From Paraburkholderia phytofirmans PsJN (GTDB taxonomy: Bacteria > Pseudomonadota > Gammaproteobacteria > Burkholderiales > Burkholderiaceae), in assembly GCF_000020125.1 (NCBI RefSeq), contig NC_010681.1, forward strand, positions 930,001 to 994,000: a DNA stretch of 64,000 nt. The letters run 5' to 3'. The notes beneath the pieces were generated by a model that was not told the DNA's origin, ran no database searches, and worked only from the letters and a program-made list of their open reading frames with translations. Positions 47,361 to 57,521 of this stretch are shown here, piece after piece. The first letter of the stretch is position 1, and each line of letters begins with the position of its first letter. Both the position numbers and the translations under genes were made by a program.

Positions 47361-48422
47361 ATGATTCTGGTAACGGGCGGCGCCGGTTTTATCGGCGCCA
47401 ATTTCGTGCTCGACTGGCTCAATGCGTCGGACGAAGCGGTACTGAACGTGGACAAGCTGACGTACGCCGGCAATCTGGGTACGCTCAAGTCGCAGCAAAA
47501 CAATCCGAAGCACGTTTTCGTGCGCGCGGATATCTGCGATCGCGCCGCGCTCGACGCGCTCTTCGCCGAGCATAAGCCGCGTGCCGTGCTGCACTTCGCC
47601 GCCGAAAGCCATGTGGATCGTTCGATTCACGGCCCGGCTGATTTCGTGCAAACGAACGTGGTCGGCACCTTCACGCTGCTCGAGGCGGCCCGTCAGTACT
47701 GGACTGCGCTCGGCGAGGCCGACAAGGCCGCGTTCCGTTTCCTGCACGTATCGACCGACGAAGTGTTCGGTTCGCTCTCCGCAACGGATCCGCAATTCTC
47801 CGAGACCACGCCGTACGCGCCGAACAGTCCTTACTCGGCCACCAAGGCCGGATCCGACCATCTGGTGCGTGCCTATCATCACACGTACGGTCTGCCGGTG
47901 CTCACCACGAACTGCTCGAACAACTACGGTCCGTACCAGTTCCCCGAGAAACTGATTCCGCTGATGATCGCCAACGCGCTCGGCGGCAAGGCTCTGCCGG
48001 TGTATGGCGACGGTCAGAACGTGCGCGACTGGCTGTACGTCGGCGACCACTGCAGCGCGATCCGCGAAGTGCTCGCGCGCGGCACGCCGGGCGAGACGTA
48101 CAACATCGGCGGCTGGAACGAGAAGAAGAATCTCGACGTGGTCCACACGTTGTGCGATCTGCTCGATCAGCTGCGCCCGAAGACAGGCGCGTCGTACCGC
48201 GATCAGATCACGTACGTGAAGGATCGTCCGGGCCACGACCGCCGTTATGCAATCGACGCGCGCAAGCTCGAACGCGAACTCGGCTGGAAGCCTGCGGAAA
48301 CGTTTGAGACAGGTCTCGCGAAAACGGTCCAGTGGTATCTGGACAATCAGGCATGGTCGGACGAGGTCGCCTCCGGCGACTATCGCAAGTGGGTTGAGAC
48401 CAACTACGCGCAGCGCGCGTAA
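47361..48422 (+). CDS. rmlB: dTDP-glucose 4,6-dehydratase
   Basis: The 353-residue extended SDR performs the second step of dTDP-L-rhamnose synthesis. It starts [20 protein letters not shown], has [19 protein letters not shown] near residue 80, STDEVFGSL near 134, the catalytic [20 protein letters not shown] near 160 and [16 protein letters not shown] near 215. The start at 47361 has AAGGGAA upstream. First gene of rmlBACD, all co-directional and overlapping or nearly so. Confidence 0.97.
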   Translation: MILVTGGAGFIGANFVLDWLNASDEAVLNVDKLTYAGNLGTLKSQQNNPKHVFVRADICDRAALDALFAEHKPRAVLHFAAESHVDRSIHGPADFVQTNVVGTFTLLEAARQYWTALGEADKAAFRFLHVSTDEVFGSLSATDPQFSETTPYAPNSPYSATKAGSDHLVRAYHHTYGLPVLTTNCSNNYGPYQFPEKLIPLMIANALGGKALPVYGDGQNVRDWLYVGDHCSAIREVLARGTPGETYNIGGWNEKKNLDVVHTLCDLLDQLRPKTGASYRDQITYVKDRPGHDRRYAIDARKLERELGWKPAETFETGLAKTVQWYLDNQAWSDEVASGDYRKWVETNYAQRA

Positions 48423-48432
48423 AGGCAAGGCA

Positions 48433-49326
48433 ATGGCGCGCAAAGGCATTATTCTCGCGGGCGGATCGGGCACACGCCTGTATCCGATCACGCACGTGGT
48501 TTCCAAGCAGTTGCTGCCGGTCTACGACAAGCCGATGATCTACTACCCGCTGTCCACGCTGATGGTGGCGGGCATTCGCGACGTGCTGATCATTTCGACG
48601 CCGCAGGACACGCCGCGTTTCGAAGCAATGCTGGGCGACGGCAGCCAGTGGGGCATGAATATCCAGTACGCGGTTCAGCCGTCGCCGGATGGGCTCGCGC
48701 AGGCGTTCATCATCGGCCGGGATTTCGTGGGCAACGATCCGTCGGCGCTGATTCTCGGCGACAACATTTTCTACGGCCACGATCTCGCGAAGCAGCTCGA
48801 GCGCGCCAGCGAGAAAACCGACGGCGCCACGGTCTTTGCGTACCACGTGCACGATCCCGAGCGTTATGGCGTGGTGGAATTCGACAGGCAGTTCCGCGCG
48901 TTATCAATCGAAGAGAAGCCGGTCAAGCCGCGTTCGAACTACGCGGTCACGGGTCTGTACTTTTACGACAAGCAGGTCTGCGACATTGCCGCGGACATCA
49001 AGCCGTCGTCGCGCGGCGAACTCGAAATTACCGACGTCAACTCGCGTTATCTCGCCAACGCGGCGCTCGAAGTGGAAATCATGGGGCGTGGTTACGCGTG
49101 GCTCGATACGGGCACGCATGACTCGCTGATCGAAGCCGCGACCTTCATCGCCACGCTGCAGAAGCGTCAGGGCCTGGTGGTCGCGTGTCCGGAAGAAATC
49201 GCTTACCGGCAGCAGTGGATCGACGGCGAGCAATTGCAGGCGCTCGCCAAACCGCTCGCGAAGAACGCCTACGGCAAGTATCTACAAAACCTTCTTACGG
49301 ACCAAGTGGCATGGCCATCCAAGTAA
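48433..49326 (+). CDS. rmlA: Glucose-1-phosphate thymidylyltransferase
   Basis: The 297-residue enzyme makes dTDP-glucose. The nucleotide-binding signature [20 protein letters not shown] is at residue 5, followed by [31 protein letters not shown] near 109 and [20 protein letters not shown] near 161. The start at 48433 lies 10 bases after the rmlB stop; the longer frame to 48247 overlaps rmlB and is spurious. Its 3' end overlaps rmlC by 16 bases. Confidence 0.97.
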   Translation: MARKGIILAGGSGTRLYPITHVVSKQLLPVYDKPMIYYPLSTLMVAGIRDVLIISTPQDTPRFEAMLGDGSQWGMNIQYAVQPSPDGLAQAFIIGRDFVGNDPSALILGDNIFYGHDLAKQLERASEKTDGATVFAYHVHDPERYGVVEFDRQFRALSIEEKPVKPRSNYAVTGLYFYDKQVCDIAADIKPSSRGELEITDVNSRYLANAALEVEIMGRGYAWLDTGTHDSLIEAATFIATLQKRQGLVVACPEEIAYRQQWIDGEQLQALAKPLAKNAYGKYLQNLLTDQVAWPSK

Positions 49327-49862
49327 CCGCTACCACGCTGCCTGAAGTCAAGATCATCGAGCCGAAAGTGTTCGGCGATGCGAGAGGCTTTTTCTTCGAG
49401 AGCTTCAATGCGAAGGAATTCGCCGAGCAGGTCGAGCCGGGCGTCGAATTCGTGCAGGACAACCATTCGCGCTCCGCGAAGGGCGTGCTGCGTGGGCTGC
49501 ACTACCAGGTCCAGAATGCGCAGGGCAAGCTCGTGCGTGTCGTCGAAGGTGAAGTGTTCGACGTCGCGGTGGACATCCGCAAGAGTTCGCCGAATTTCGG
49601 CAAGTGGGCGGGCGTGGTTCTGTCGGTCGACAACCATCGGCAGTTGTGGGTGCCGCCCGGTTTCGCGCACGGTTTCGTGGTGCTGTCCGAGTCCGCGCAG
49701 TTCCTCTACAAGACCACCGACTACTGGTATCCCGAGCACGAACGCAGCATCGTCTGGAACGATCCGGCGATCGGCATCGAGTGGCCGATCGACGAAGAGC
49801 CGCTGCTGGCGGCGAAAGACGCGGCGGCCAAGCTTTTGGCCGATGCCGACGTCTTCGCTTAA
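49311..49862 (+). CDS. rmlC: dTDP-4-dehydrorhamnose 3,5-epimerase
   Basis: The 183-residue cupin epimerase has [40 protein letters not shown] (catalytic His region), [20 protein letters not shown] and [20 protein letters not shown]. It converts dTDP-4-keto-6-deoxyglucose to the L-rhamno form. The start at 49311 overlaps the end of rmlA, which implies coupled translation. Confidence 0.97.
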   Translation: MAIQVTATTLPEVKIIEPKVFGDARGFFFESFNAKEFAEQVEPGVEFVQDNHSRSAKGVLRGLHYQVQNAQGKLVRVVEGEVFDVAVDIRKSSPNFGKWAGVVLSVDNHRQLWVPPGFAHGFVVLSESAQFLYKTTDYWYPEHERSIVWNDPAIGIEWPIDEEPLLAAKDAAAKLLADADVFA

Positions 49863-49871
49863 GGGGTTGGC

Positions 49872-50768
49872 ATGAGCGCACATGATGCCAAGCGGACGAT
49901 TCTCGTCACCGGTGTAAATGGCCAAGTGGGTTTCGAGCTCGCGCGTACGCTGCAAGGGCTCGGCACCATGGTCGCGGTGGATCACGCCGCGATGGACCTG
50001 TCCGATCCGGATCAGGTTCGCGCCGTGGTGCGCAACATCCGGCCTACGCTGATCGTCAATCCCGCGGCTTATACGGCGGTGGACAAGGCGGAAGAAGAAC
50101 TCGATCTCGCCATGCGCATCAACGGCGAAGTGCCGGGCGTGCTCGCTGAAGAAGCGAAAAAGCTGGGTGCGGCGCTGGTTCACTATTCGACCGACTATGT
50201 TTTCAACGGCGAGAAAGACGGCGCCTACGTCGAAGACGATCCCACCGATCCGCAAAACGCGTATGGGCGCACCAAGCTGGCAGGCGAGCAGGCCATCGCC
50301 GCGAGCGGTTGTGACCACCTGATTTTTCGCACGAGCTGGGTGTACGGCACGCGCGGCAAGAACTTCCTGTTGACGATGCTGCGCCTCGGCGCGGAGCGTG
50401 ACGAATTGAGCGTGGTCGCCGACCAGATCGGCGCGCCGACCTGGTCGAAAACGATTGCCACGCTTACGGCAAACGTACTCGCCCAGGCAGCGGCGCCGGG
50501 CCAGGGCGACTGGTGGCAGCAGCGTTCGGGCGTGTATCACCTCACTGCGGCGGGTTCGGCGTCGTGGCACGGTTTTGCCGAGGCCATTTTCGAACTGTCG
50601 GGCCTGGCGAAAACGCCGACCGTCAAGCCGATCCCGGCTGCTTCCTATCCGACGCCGGCGAAGCGGCCCGGCAACTCGCGCATGTCGAATGACAAGCTTG
50701 CACGAACGTTCGGCGTGCAGGCGCCGGATTGGCGCGACGCCTTGCAACTTTGCCTGGGCGAGCGTTGA
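49872..50768 (+). CDS. rmlD: dTDP-4-dehydrorhamnose reductase
   Basis: The 298-residue SDR finishes dTDP-L-rhamnose. The motifs are ILVTGVNGQVGFELARTLQG, NPAAYTAVDKAEEELDLAMR near residue 57, the STDYVFNGEKDGAYVEDDPT block and YGRTKLAGEQAIAASG (catalytic Tyr-Lys). It starts 9 bases after rmlC, and its stop overlaps the putative TTG start of the next glycosyltransferase gene. Confidence 0.97.
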   Translation: MSAHDAKRTILVTGVNGQVGFELARTLQGLGTMVAVDHAAMDLSDPDQVRAVVRNIRPTLIVNPAAYTAVDKAEEELDLAMRINGEVPGVLAEEAKKLGAALVHYSTDYVFNGEKDGAYVEDDPTDPQNAYGRTKLAGEQAIAASGCDHLIFRTSWVYGTRGKNFLLTMLRLGAERDELSVVADQIGAPTWSKTIATLTANVLAQAAAPGQGDWWQQRSGVYHLTAAGSASWHGFAEAIFELSGLAKTPTVKPIPAASYPTPAKRPGNSRMSNDKLARTFGVQAPDWRDALQLCLGER

Positions 50769-51661
50769 GCGGCACCCCGCTGACATCGCGTACGGGTGCC
50801 GTCGTTGTTTTCTACAACCCCGATGCGGCCTGTATCGAGCGGGCCAACCGGCTCGCCGCACGGATGCACTGCGTGGTGGTCGACAACACGCCGGCCATGC
50901 GCCCGGCGAGCGAGCTGGGACTGGACGGCGCGATCGAGTACCTGCCCAACGGCGAGAACGCGGGCATCGCGACGGCGATCAATCAGGGCATCGAAGCGCT
51001 GATTCGCGGCGGCTTCGACATGGCGATCATCTTCGATCAGGACAGCGAGCCGCCGGCTTCGCTATTCACGGAGCTGCCGAAGGTCATCGACGCGGCCAAC
51101 GCATCGGGCGAGCGAGTCGCGCTGGCGGGTCCGGCTTATGAAGACGCGCGCCTGCGCGGCCTTGCGCCGTTCGTGCGCTTCAAGTGGGGCACGCTGGAGC
51201 GGATCGTGCCGCAGGGCGATCAGCCTATCGATGTCGACTTCCTGATTTCGTCGGGGTCGTGCATCAATTTGCGCTGGTGGTCGAGCATTGGTCCGATGGA
51301 CGACGCGCTTTTCATCGATTTCGTCGACCTGGAATGGTGTGTGCGTGCCAAGCAGAAGGGCTACCGGGTGCTGGGCGTGCCGTGGGTGCACATGAGCCAT
51401 GAACTTGGCGGCGAGCCGGTCCGTATTCTGGGGCGCGCGTATCCCATGCACAGCCCGTTGCGCCACTACTACCTGTTCCGCAACGCCATCGTGCTGATTC
51501 GGCGCTCCTATGTGCCCTGGACGTGGAAGTCGTCCGAACTGGTCAAGTTTCCGGTGCGGCTCCTCATCTATTCATTGATGCCCTCGCAGCGGCTGGCGCA
51601 TCTGAAAATGGCCTTGCTCGGTATGTGGGACGGCATTCGCGGGCGGCTGGGTAGACTTTAA
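50765..51661 (+). CDS. GT2-family glycosyltransferase, probable rhamnosyltransferase
   Basis: The 298-residue inverting transferase has the GT-A core TGAVVVFYNPD, NGENAGIATAINQGIEALIR near residue 60 and MAIIFDQDSEPPASLFTEL near 85. It also has the FLISSGSCINLRWWSSIG block, typical of rhamnosyltransferases such as RfbF/WbbL relatives. There is no ATG near the start; TTG at 50765 overlaps the rmlD stop. It directly follows rmlD, so L-rhamnose is the likely donor sugar. Confidence 0.82.
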   Translation: MSGTPLTSRTGAVVVFYNPDAACIERANRLAARMHCVVVDNTPAMRPASELGLDGAIEYLPNGENAGIATAINQGIEALIRGGFDMAIIFDQDSEPPASLFTELPKVIDAANASGERVALAGPAYEDARLRGLAPFVRFKWGTLERIVPQGDQPIDVDFLISSGSCINLRWWSSIGPMDDALFIDFVDLEWCVRAKQKGYRVLGVPWVHMSHELGGEPVRILGRAYPMHSPLRHYYLFRNAIVLIRRSYVPWTWKSSELVKFPVRLLIYSLMPSQRLAHLKMALLGMWDGIRGRLGRL

Positions 51662-51742
51662 AACGCGGTGCGACAGCAGTCGGTGCCATTGGCAAACTAC
51701 ACGGGCAACAGGCGTCTCGTCGGATGCGTAGGAAAGAATTGC

Positions 51743-53914
51743 ATGAACACAAAATTTGATGGGCATCAACAGGAAGCAGTCAGTCAGGACGTGTCCCGGG
51801 ATGAGCCGTTGTCGTCTGGCGCCGAGGATGCACACCGTCTTCAGGCGCGCGTGACACAGCTCGAGAAACAGCTCACCGACGCGCTCACCGACGGCGAGTC
51901 GATCGCCAAGCTCAACAATCGGCTTCTGAAGCTGGAAGTCGAGCACGCCGCTTTGCTCCGTTCGACTTCGTGGCGTGTGACGGCACCGCTGCGTTCGGTG
52001 AGCCGTATCGCCGCGGCGGTCCGGCTCGCGTTCAGCACCATTGGCCGCCAGGCCGAGGTCAGGGGCGGGCTGGGCAGCGCGCTGGGCTATTACGCGTCGG
52101 TGATCGGGCGCGAAGGTCTGCCGGGCGTCGTGGCGCGCGTGCGCCGGCTCAAAAGCGGACGCGGATTCGCCGACGGTCCGCCGCGTGACGAGGTCTACCA
52201 CGAGTGGATCAGCCAGTACGATACGGTCACGCCGGCCAAGCAACGCGAAATCGAAGCGGAAATCGGCCTGCTGGCGCGCAAGCCGCTGATCTCCGTCGTC
52301 GTGCCCACGTTCAATAGCGACGAGCGTCTGCTGCGCGAAATGGTGGCATCGGTGCAGGCGCAGATCTATCCGCACTGGGAGCTGTGCATCGCGGACGATG
52401 CGTCGACCCAGCCGCACGTCAAAGCTGTCCTGGAGGAGGTCGCCGCGGCCGACAGCCGCATCAAGGTCGTCTTCCGTGAGACGAACGGGCACATTTCCGA
52501 AGCCAGCAATAGCGCGCTCGCGCTTGCAACGGGCGAATATGTCGCCTTGCTGGATCACGACGACCTGCTGCCGCCGCACGCGCTGTATATGGTGGCGCGC
52601 TACATCAATCTGCATCCGCATGGCCGGATGTTCTACAGCGACGAAGACAAGCTCACCACCGAGGGCAAGCGCACCACGCCTTACTTCAAGTGCGACTGGA
52701 ACCCGCAGATGTTCCTCACGCAGAACATGTTCTCCCATCTGGGCGTGTTCGAGACGAAGCTGGTTCGGGACGCGGGCGGTTTCAGGAAGGGCTTTGAAGG
52801 CAGCCAGGATTACGACCTGGCATTGCGTTGCGTGGAACTCGCCGGCGACGACAGCGTGATCCACATTCCGCATGTGCTGTATCACTGGCGCATCGTGCCC
52901 GGCAGCACGGCAGGCAGCGGCAGCGAAAAGCCGTATGCGCTGGTCGCCGCGATTCGCGCGCTGGAAGATCACCTGGAGCGCGCGAACATCAGCGCGACGG
53001 TCGAGCATCCGGTGGAATCGCTCGGGGTGCTACGCGTGCGTTATACGCTGCCGAGTCCGCAACCCAAAGTGTCGATCATCATTCCGACGCGCGATGGGCT
53101 TGCGCTGCTCAAGCAATGTGTGGACAGTGTTTTTGCCTACACGCTTTATCAGAATTTCGAAATCATCATCGTCGACAACGGCAGCGTGAAGCCGGAGACA
53201 ATGAAATATTTCGACGAAGTGTCACAGCGTCCCAATGTCCGTGTATTGCGCGATGAATCGCCATTCAATTTCTCGGCGCTGAATAATCACGCGGCGCGCG
53301 TGGCGACCGGTGAATTCCTGTGTCTCCTGAATAACGATATCGAGGTGATCTCGCCGGACTGGCTGAATGAAATGGTCAGTCTGGCCAATCTGCCGCGCGC
53401 CGGCGCGGTGGGCGCGTGCCTGTGGTATCCGACTGATGCATTGCAGCACGGCGGCGTGGTGCTCGGGCTCGGCGGGATTGCCGGCCACATGCATCACATG
53501 ATGAAGCGCGGGCACTTCGGGTACTTCGGCCGCGCGGTGGCTACGCAGAATCTGTCGGCGGTGACGGCCGCTTGCCTCGTGGTCAAGAAGTCGGTCTACG
53601 ACGAAGTGGGCGGACTGGAAGAAGACCTGGCCGTCGCCTTCAACGACGTGGACTTCTGCATGAAGCTGCTGAAGGCGGGCTACCGCAATATCTGGACGCC
53701 GTATGCCGAGATGTACCATCACGAATCGGCGACTCGCGGCTCGGACCTCGATCCGGACAAGTACGAGCGGTTCGTGAGCGAAATCCGCCGTATGGAGGCA
53801 CGTTGGGAAGGCTGGTTCGAACGCGATCCGGCGTACAACCCCAATCTGTCGCTCAGTTGCGAGGTGCTGCCGTTTACGCTGGCGTCGCCGCCGCGCATCG
53901 GCCAGTTCGAATAG
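51743..53914 (+). CDS. Dual-domain GT2 glycosyltransferase with N-terminal coiled coil
   Basis: The 723-residue protein begins with a coiled coil (about residues 30-75, LQARVTQLEKQLTDAL) and carries two GT2 domains. The first (about 185-420) has ISVVVPTFNSDERLLREMV and VALLDHDDLLPPHALYMVAR. The second (about 440-680) has VSIIIPTRDGLALLKQCVDS, IIVDNGSVKPE and FLCLLNNDIEVISPDWLNEM. Two active-site sets suggest two alternating or successive linkages in the O-antigen chain. AGGAAAG precedes the ATG. Confidence 0.85.
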   Translation: MNTKFDGHQQEAVSQDVSRDEPLSSGAEDAHRLQARVTQLEKQLTDALTDGESIAKLNNRLLKLEVEHAALLRSTSWRVTAPLRSVSRIAAAVRLAFSTIGRQAEVRGGLGSALGYYASVIGREGLPGVVARVRRLKSGRGFADGPPRDEVYHEWISQYDTVTPAKQREIEAEIGLLARKPLISVVVPTFNSDERLLREMVASVQAQIYPHWELCIADDASTQPHVKAVLEEVAAADSRIKVVFRETNGHISEASNSALALATGEYVALLDHDDLLPPHALYMVARYINLHPHGRMFYSDEDKLTTEGKRTTPYFKCDWNPQMFLTQNMFSHLGVFETKLVRDAGGFRKGFEGSQDYDLALRCVELAGDDSVIHIPHVLYHWRIVPGSTAGSGSEKPYALVAAIRALEDHLERANISATVEHPVESLGVLRVRYTLPSPQPKVSIIIPTRDGLALLKQCVDSVFAYTLYQNFEIIIVDNGSVKPETMKYFDEVSQRPNVRVLRDESPFNFSALNNHAARVATGEFLCLLNNDIEVISPDWLNEMVSLANLPRAGAVGACLWYPTDALQHGGVVLGLGGIAGHMHHMMKRGHFGYFGRAVATQNLSAVTAACLVVKKSVYDEVGGLEEDLAVAFNDVDFCMKLLKAGYRNIWTPYAEMYHHESATRGSDLDPDKYERFVSEIRRMEARWEGWFERDPAYNPNLSLSCEVLPFTLASPPRIGQFE

Positions 53915-54139
53915 CGGCGCAGACGCGCTGGTGTCTGCATGAAGCAGCGTGAGGCGCGCTGAGCCCTTGATTTGACGGCGTTCAGTCCGCTACGGCAGAA
54001 TGCCGGGTTAAGATGGCGGCGGCTGTATCCACGAATAATCATGACGTTCCGGCGCGCCTGTCAACACGCCGCCGGAATTTTTAGCACCGTTTGCATCGGT
54101 TTGACAATCGAAGCGCAGACGGTTTGTCGGAACCTATCA

Positions 54140-54928
54140 ATGCAAATTTCTGTTTTGCGGCATCGGTCGCTCTTGTGGGACTTTGTCCGCCGTGACCTGG
54201 CGACTAAATTCCGCGGTTCGGCGCTCGGCTCCGTCTGGATGATCGTTACGCCAATCCTGACTTTGCTGGTCTATTTCTTTGTTTTTAGCGTCGTGTTTAA
54301 GGCGCGTTGGGCCGGCGAAGGGTTAAACAGCAAGGCGTCCGCGCTGATTCTTTTCAGCGGGCTGATCACTTACACGTTCTTTTCCGAATGCTTTCTGCGC
54401 GCGCCGATGCTGATGCGCGAGAATCCGAACTTTATCAAAAAGGTCGTGTTCCCGCTGGAGGTGCTGCCGCTCGCCATTACGTTGTCCGCGGTCGTGAACG
54501 CGGCGATCGGCTATGGCCTTCTGCTCCTGTTCAACCTGGTGTTCGTCGGCTTGCCGCCGCTGTCGGCCATTGCACTGCCGGTCGTTCTGCTGCCGATGTT
54601 TTTCGCCGTGCTGGGCGTGACGTATCTGCTGGCGTCGCTCGGCGTGTATCTGCCCGACATCAAGCTGCTGGTGCCGCCTATTTCCATGGCTATCATGTAC
54701 CTGAGCCCGGTGTTTTATCCGCTCGACATGGTGCCGCAAATCCTGCGCTTCGCGGTCGCGATGAATCCTTTTACGCCGGTGCTGGAAAACGTTCGGCACG
54801 TATTTTTCTTTGGCCAATGGCCGGATGTGCTCGGCATGATTATTCAGTTGGCCGTGTCGATTGCTTTTCTGTGCGCATGCTATTGGTTTTTCATGAAATC
54901 CAAAAAAGGATTTCCTGATGTGCTTTAG
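54140..54928 (+). CDS. wzm: O-antigen ABC transporter permease Wzm
   Basis: The 262-residue inner-membrane protein has six hydrophobic segments and the ABC-2 permease start LLWDFVRRDLATKFRGSALG, with SVWMIVTPILTLLVYFFVFS following. It pairs with the ATPase at 57522 to export completed undecaprenyl-linked polysaccharide. The frame upstream to 53972 lacks conserved text; ATG at 54140 matches the family. Between wzm and wzt lies a large transferase gene, an unusual order. Confidence 0.9.
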   Translation: MQISVLRHRSLLWDFVRRDLATKFRGSALGSVWMIVTPILTLLVYFFVFSVVFKARWAGEGLNSKASALILFSGLITYTFFSECFLRAPMLMRENPNFIKKVVFPLEVLPLAITLSAVVNAAIGYGLLLLFNLVFVGLPPLSAIALPVVLLPMFFAVLGVTYLLASLGVYLPDIKLLVPPISMAIMYLSPVFYPLDMVPQILRFAVAMNPFTPVLENVRHVFFFGQWPDVLGMIIQLAVSIAFLCACYWFFMKSKKGFPDVL

Positions 54929-54984
54929 GAAATTCGCTTAAAGGTATAAGTCGAATTAACGTCGGCAGGGATTGGATTAATATA

Positions 54985-57438
54985 ATGAATAGCAAGAAGG
55001 CGCGTGTTGGCATTGTTATCGTAACCTTCAATTCAGCGGAGGTGTTCGCGCTTGCGATCGAGAGTCTGATCAAGACCCGAAGCGATACGGAATTCGTGGT
55101 GGCCGCGATCGATAACGCATCCCGGCCGGCTGAGCGTGCCGCCGTGCAGGCCACGTTCGAACACGCTGTCGCCCAGCAAGGCTTGCAAGGCAAATTCTTT
55201 CAGCAAGACAAGAACCTCGGCTTTTCCGGTGGCAATAACATCGGGATCCAGTACTGCCTGGCGGATCCGACGATCACGCATATCTGCCTGCTCAATAGCG
55301 ACGTCATCGTCACCGATCATTGGCTCGACTATCTCGTCGCGGCGGATAAGGATGCGATCGGTCCGCTGACCAACGCGTCGAACAATGAGCAGGGCATTCC
55401 CATTCCCTACCATCTCGGCGACCGCAACCGACTGGGCGAAGGCAGCGCCGCGCTCGATATGCCGGTGCTCGCGGAGTTTGCGATTCGCCGGCGTGAAGGC
55501 TGGCTCGGCTTGACCGTCGACAGCGACTTCCTGAGTTACTACTGCGTGCTGTTTTCGCGCGAGTTGCTCGAACGCGTCGGCGCGCTCGACGAGCGCTTCT
55601 TTCCAGGCGCATACGAAGACGACGACCACTGCGTCCGCATTTTGCAAGGCGGATTCAAGATGCACGTGGCGCGCGATGTATATATTCACCATTGGGGCTC
55701 GGCGTCGTTCGGCAAGCTCGACGTCGCCGAGGCACAGGGATTCGCCGCGCAGAATCGCGCGCGCTTCGAAGAGAAGCATGGCCGCGCGTGGCAGGACCGC
55801 ACGCGCCTGTCCGTGACCGCGTGGATGCAGGATTCGTTGTTTGCGATTGCCTCGCCGAAACGGTTTCCGATTCACCTCGAAACGCATCACCTTTACGCGC
55901 GCCAGATGCGCACGCTGGTGGAAGGCCTCGAGGCCTATTCGAAGCATCTGAATGGCGAAATCGCGCGCTGGCAGGCTGAGCAGATGAACGATCTGCGTTC
56001 GCTGGTGATGGGGCGTTATATCGACGAACCCGTCTCGGCGGCGTCGTTGTTGCCCGTGATCAACGGCATCGATGCGGACATCGAGCAATATTTGTTGACG
56101 GACGGCGAAGGCGTGTCGCCGGAAGTCGTGCAGCGCATGAAGGTTCGATTCGAATCGTTCGCTAATGAACTGGATGCGCTAGTCGCCAGGACGTCGCGTA
56201 CGGCTCGCGAGCTGACCGCGATGCAAGCCGCCAGGTCGCAGGACAAGCCGCTCAGCTTCAAACAGCGCGTGACCAACCGGCTGGCTCGCGCAGCGCGATT
56301 CCCCACCTCGAAGGTGAGCCGCCTCGTGCGCGGATACGAATTGTTGCAACTGCTGCGGCATGGCGACGGAATTCTTTTCTTCGCTCCGTATCCGACCAAG
56401 GAGCGTGAGCGCGACGGCTATTTTCAGCGTGTCAAGGCGATCGATTCGCTGTTTCCCTCGAAACACAGGGTGTATTGCGATGTGCGCGGTCATCCGGAGG
56501 CCAAGCCTTTTATCGAAAGGGCGGCGCATAACGCCTGGGTGCTGAACATTTCCCTGGCGTCTCGCAATCAGCAACGGCTCGTCGCGCTATTGGCGCGCCG
56601 CTTCAAACGCGTCTACTTTCACAGCGTTTTGCGCATGCCGAATGCGGCAGCGGAAGCGGCGCTTCGCGCGCCGGGCCTGAAATGGGTGCTTGATGTGCAC
56701 GGCGTCGTGCCCGAAGAGTTCCGGATGCACAATGATTTCTTCTCCGCGCGCATTCATGACGATTGCGAGCGCATGGCGGTGGAGAATGCGAGCCGCGTAA
56801 TTGTCGTGTCGCAGGCCATGGGCAACTATCTCGCGCACAAGTACCGCGAGCTGTTGCGCGCGAAAGTGATCGTGTTGCCGATCTTCGCATTGGAAGAAGG
56901 AAGCGAAGGAGCGCGGCCCTACAAGGATGGCCGGCCCACGGTCATTTATGCCGGCGGCACGCAGAAGTGGCAAAACGTACCCGCCATGATGAACGTGGTT
57001 GCGCGAGCACTGGACCACGCCGACTGGTGGATGTACACGCCGGATGTCGAGGTGATGAGAAACGCGGCGGCGCCCGAGGTTCAAAACCACCCGAACTTCC
57101 ATGTGGCCAGCGCGACGCGTGCCGAGCTCAACGAGGTGTACCAGCAGTGCCATTTCGGCTTCATTCTGCGCGACGACATGGTGGTGAACCACGTGTCCTG
57201 TCCGACCAAGCTGATCGAGTATCTGGCGTTCGGCATCGTGCCCATCGTGGACACGCCCAACATCGGCGACTTCAACACGTACGGCATGCGTTACGTGAGT
57301 GTGGAGGATTTTGCCAAGGGGCGGATTCCTGACGCGGCCACGCGCATGGAGATGGCCGCGCACAATCGGGCCATCTGCGAGCGGCTGGTCGAGCAGAAGG
57401 CCACGGGCGAGAAGGAACTCATCGAGGCGCTGACCTAG
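54985..57438 (+). CDS. Bifunctional GT2-GT4 glycosyltransferase
   Basis: The 817-residue protein joins an N-terminal GT2 domain (about 1-290: VGIVIVTFNSAEVFALAIES, DKNLGFSGGNNIGIQYCL, LLNSDVIVTDHWLDYLV, FFPGAYEDDDHCVRILQG) to a helical linker and a C-terminal GT-B/GT4-like domain (about 460-815: WVLDVHGVVPEEFRMHNDFF, VIYAGGTQKWQNVPAMMNVV, CPTKLIEYLAFGIVP). It may build two linkages of the repeat unit. It sits between wzm and wzt, co-directional with both. Donors unknown. Confidence 0.82.
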   Translation: MNSKKARVGIVIVTFNSAEVFALAIESLIKTRSDTEFVVAAIDNASRPAERAAVQATFEHAVAQQGLQGKFFQQDKNLGFSGGNNIGIQYCLADPTITHICLLNSDVIVTDHWLDYLVAADKDAIGPLTNASNNEQGIPIPYHLGDRNRLGEGSAALDMPVLAEFAIRRREGWLGLTVDSDFLSYYCVLFSRELLERVGALDERFFPGAYEDDDHCVRILQGGFKMHVARDVYIHHWGSASFGKLDVAEAQGFAAQNRARFEEKHGRAWQDRTRLSVTAWMQDSLFAIASPKRFPIHLETHHLYARQMRTLVEGLEAYSKHLNGEIARWQAEQMNDLRSLVMGRYIDEPVSAASLLPVINGIDADIEQYLLTDGEGVSPEVVQRMKVRFESFANELDALVARTSRTARELTAMQAARSQDKPLSFKQRVTNRLARAARFPTSKVSRLVRGYELLQLLRHGDGILFFAPYPTKERERDGYFQRVKAIDSLFPSKHRVYCDVRGHPEAKPFIERAAHNAWVLNISLASRNQQRLVALLARRFKRVYFHSVLRMPNAAAEAALRAPGLKWVLDVHGVVPEEFRMHNDFFSARIHDDCERMAVENASRVIVVSQAMGNYLAHKYRELLRAKVIVLPIFALEEGSEGARPYKDGRPTVIYAGGTQKWQNVPAMMNVVARALDHADWWMYTPDVEVMRNAAAPEVQNHPNFHVASATRAELNEVYQQCHFGFILRDDMVVNHVSCPTKLIEYLAFGIVPIVDTPNIGDFNTYGMRYVSVEDFAKGRIPDAATRMEMAAHNRAICERLVEQKATGEKELIEALT

Positions 57439-57521
57439 TCGGCTAACCGGGGCCGCCGCGCGAAGAGAGGCGGGCGGCTCCCGATCACAGCTTTGTGTAA
57501 AGCTGTTCATCAACAAAGAGA

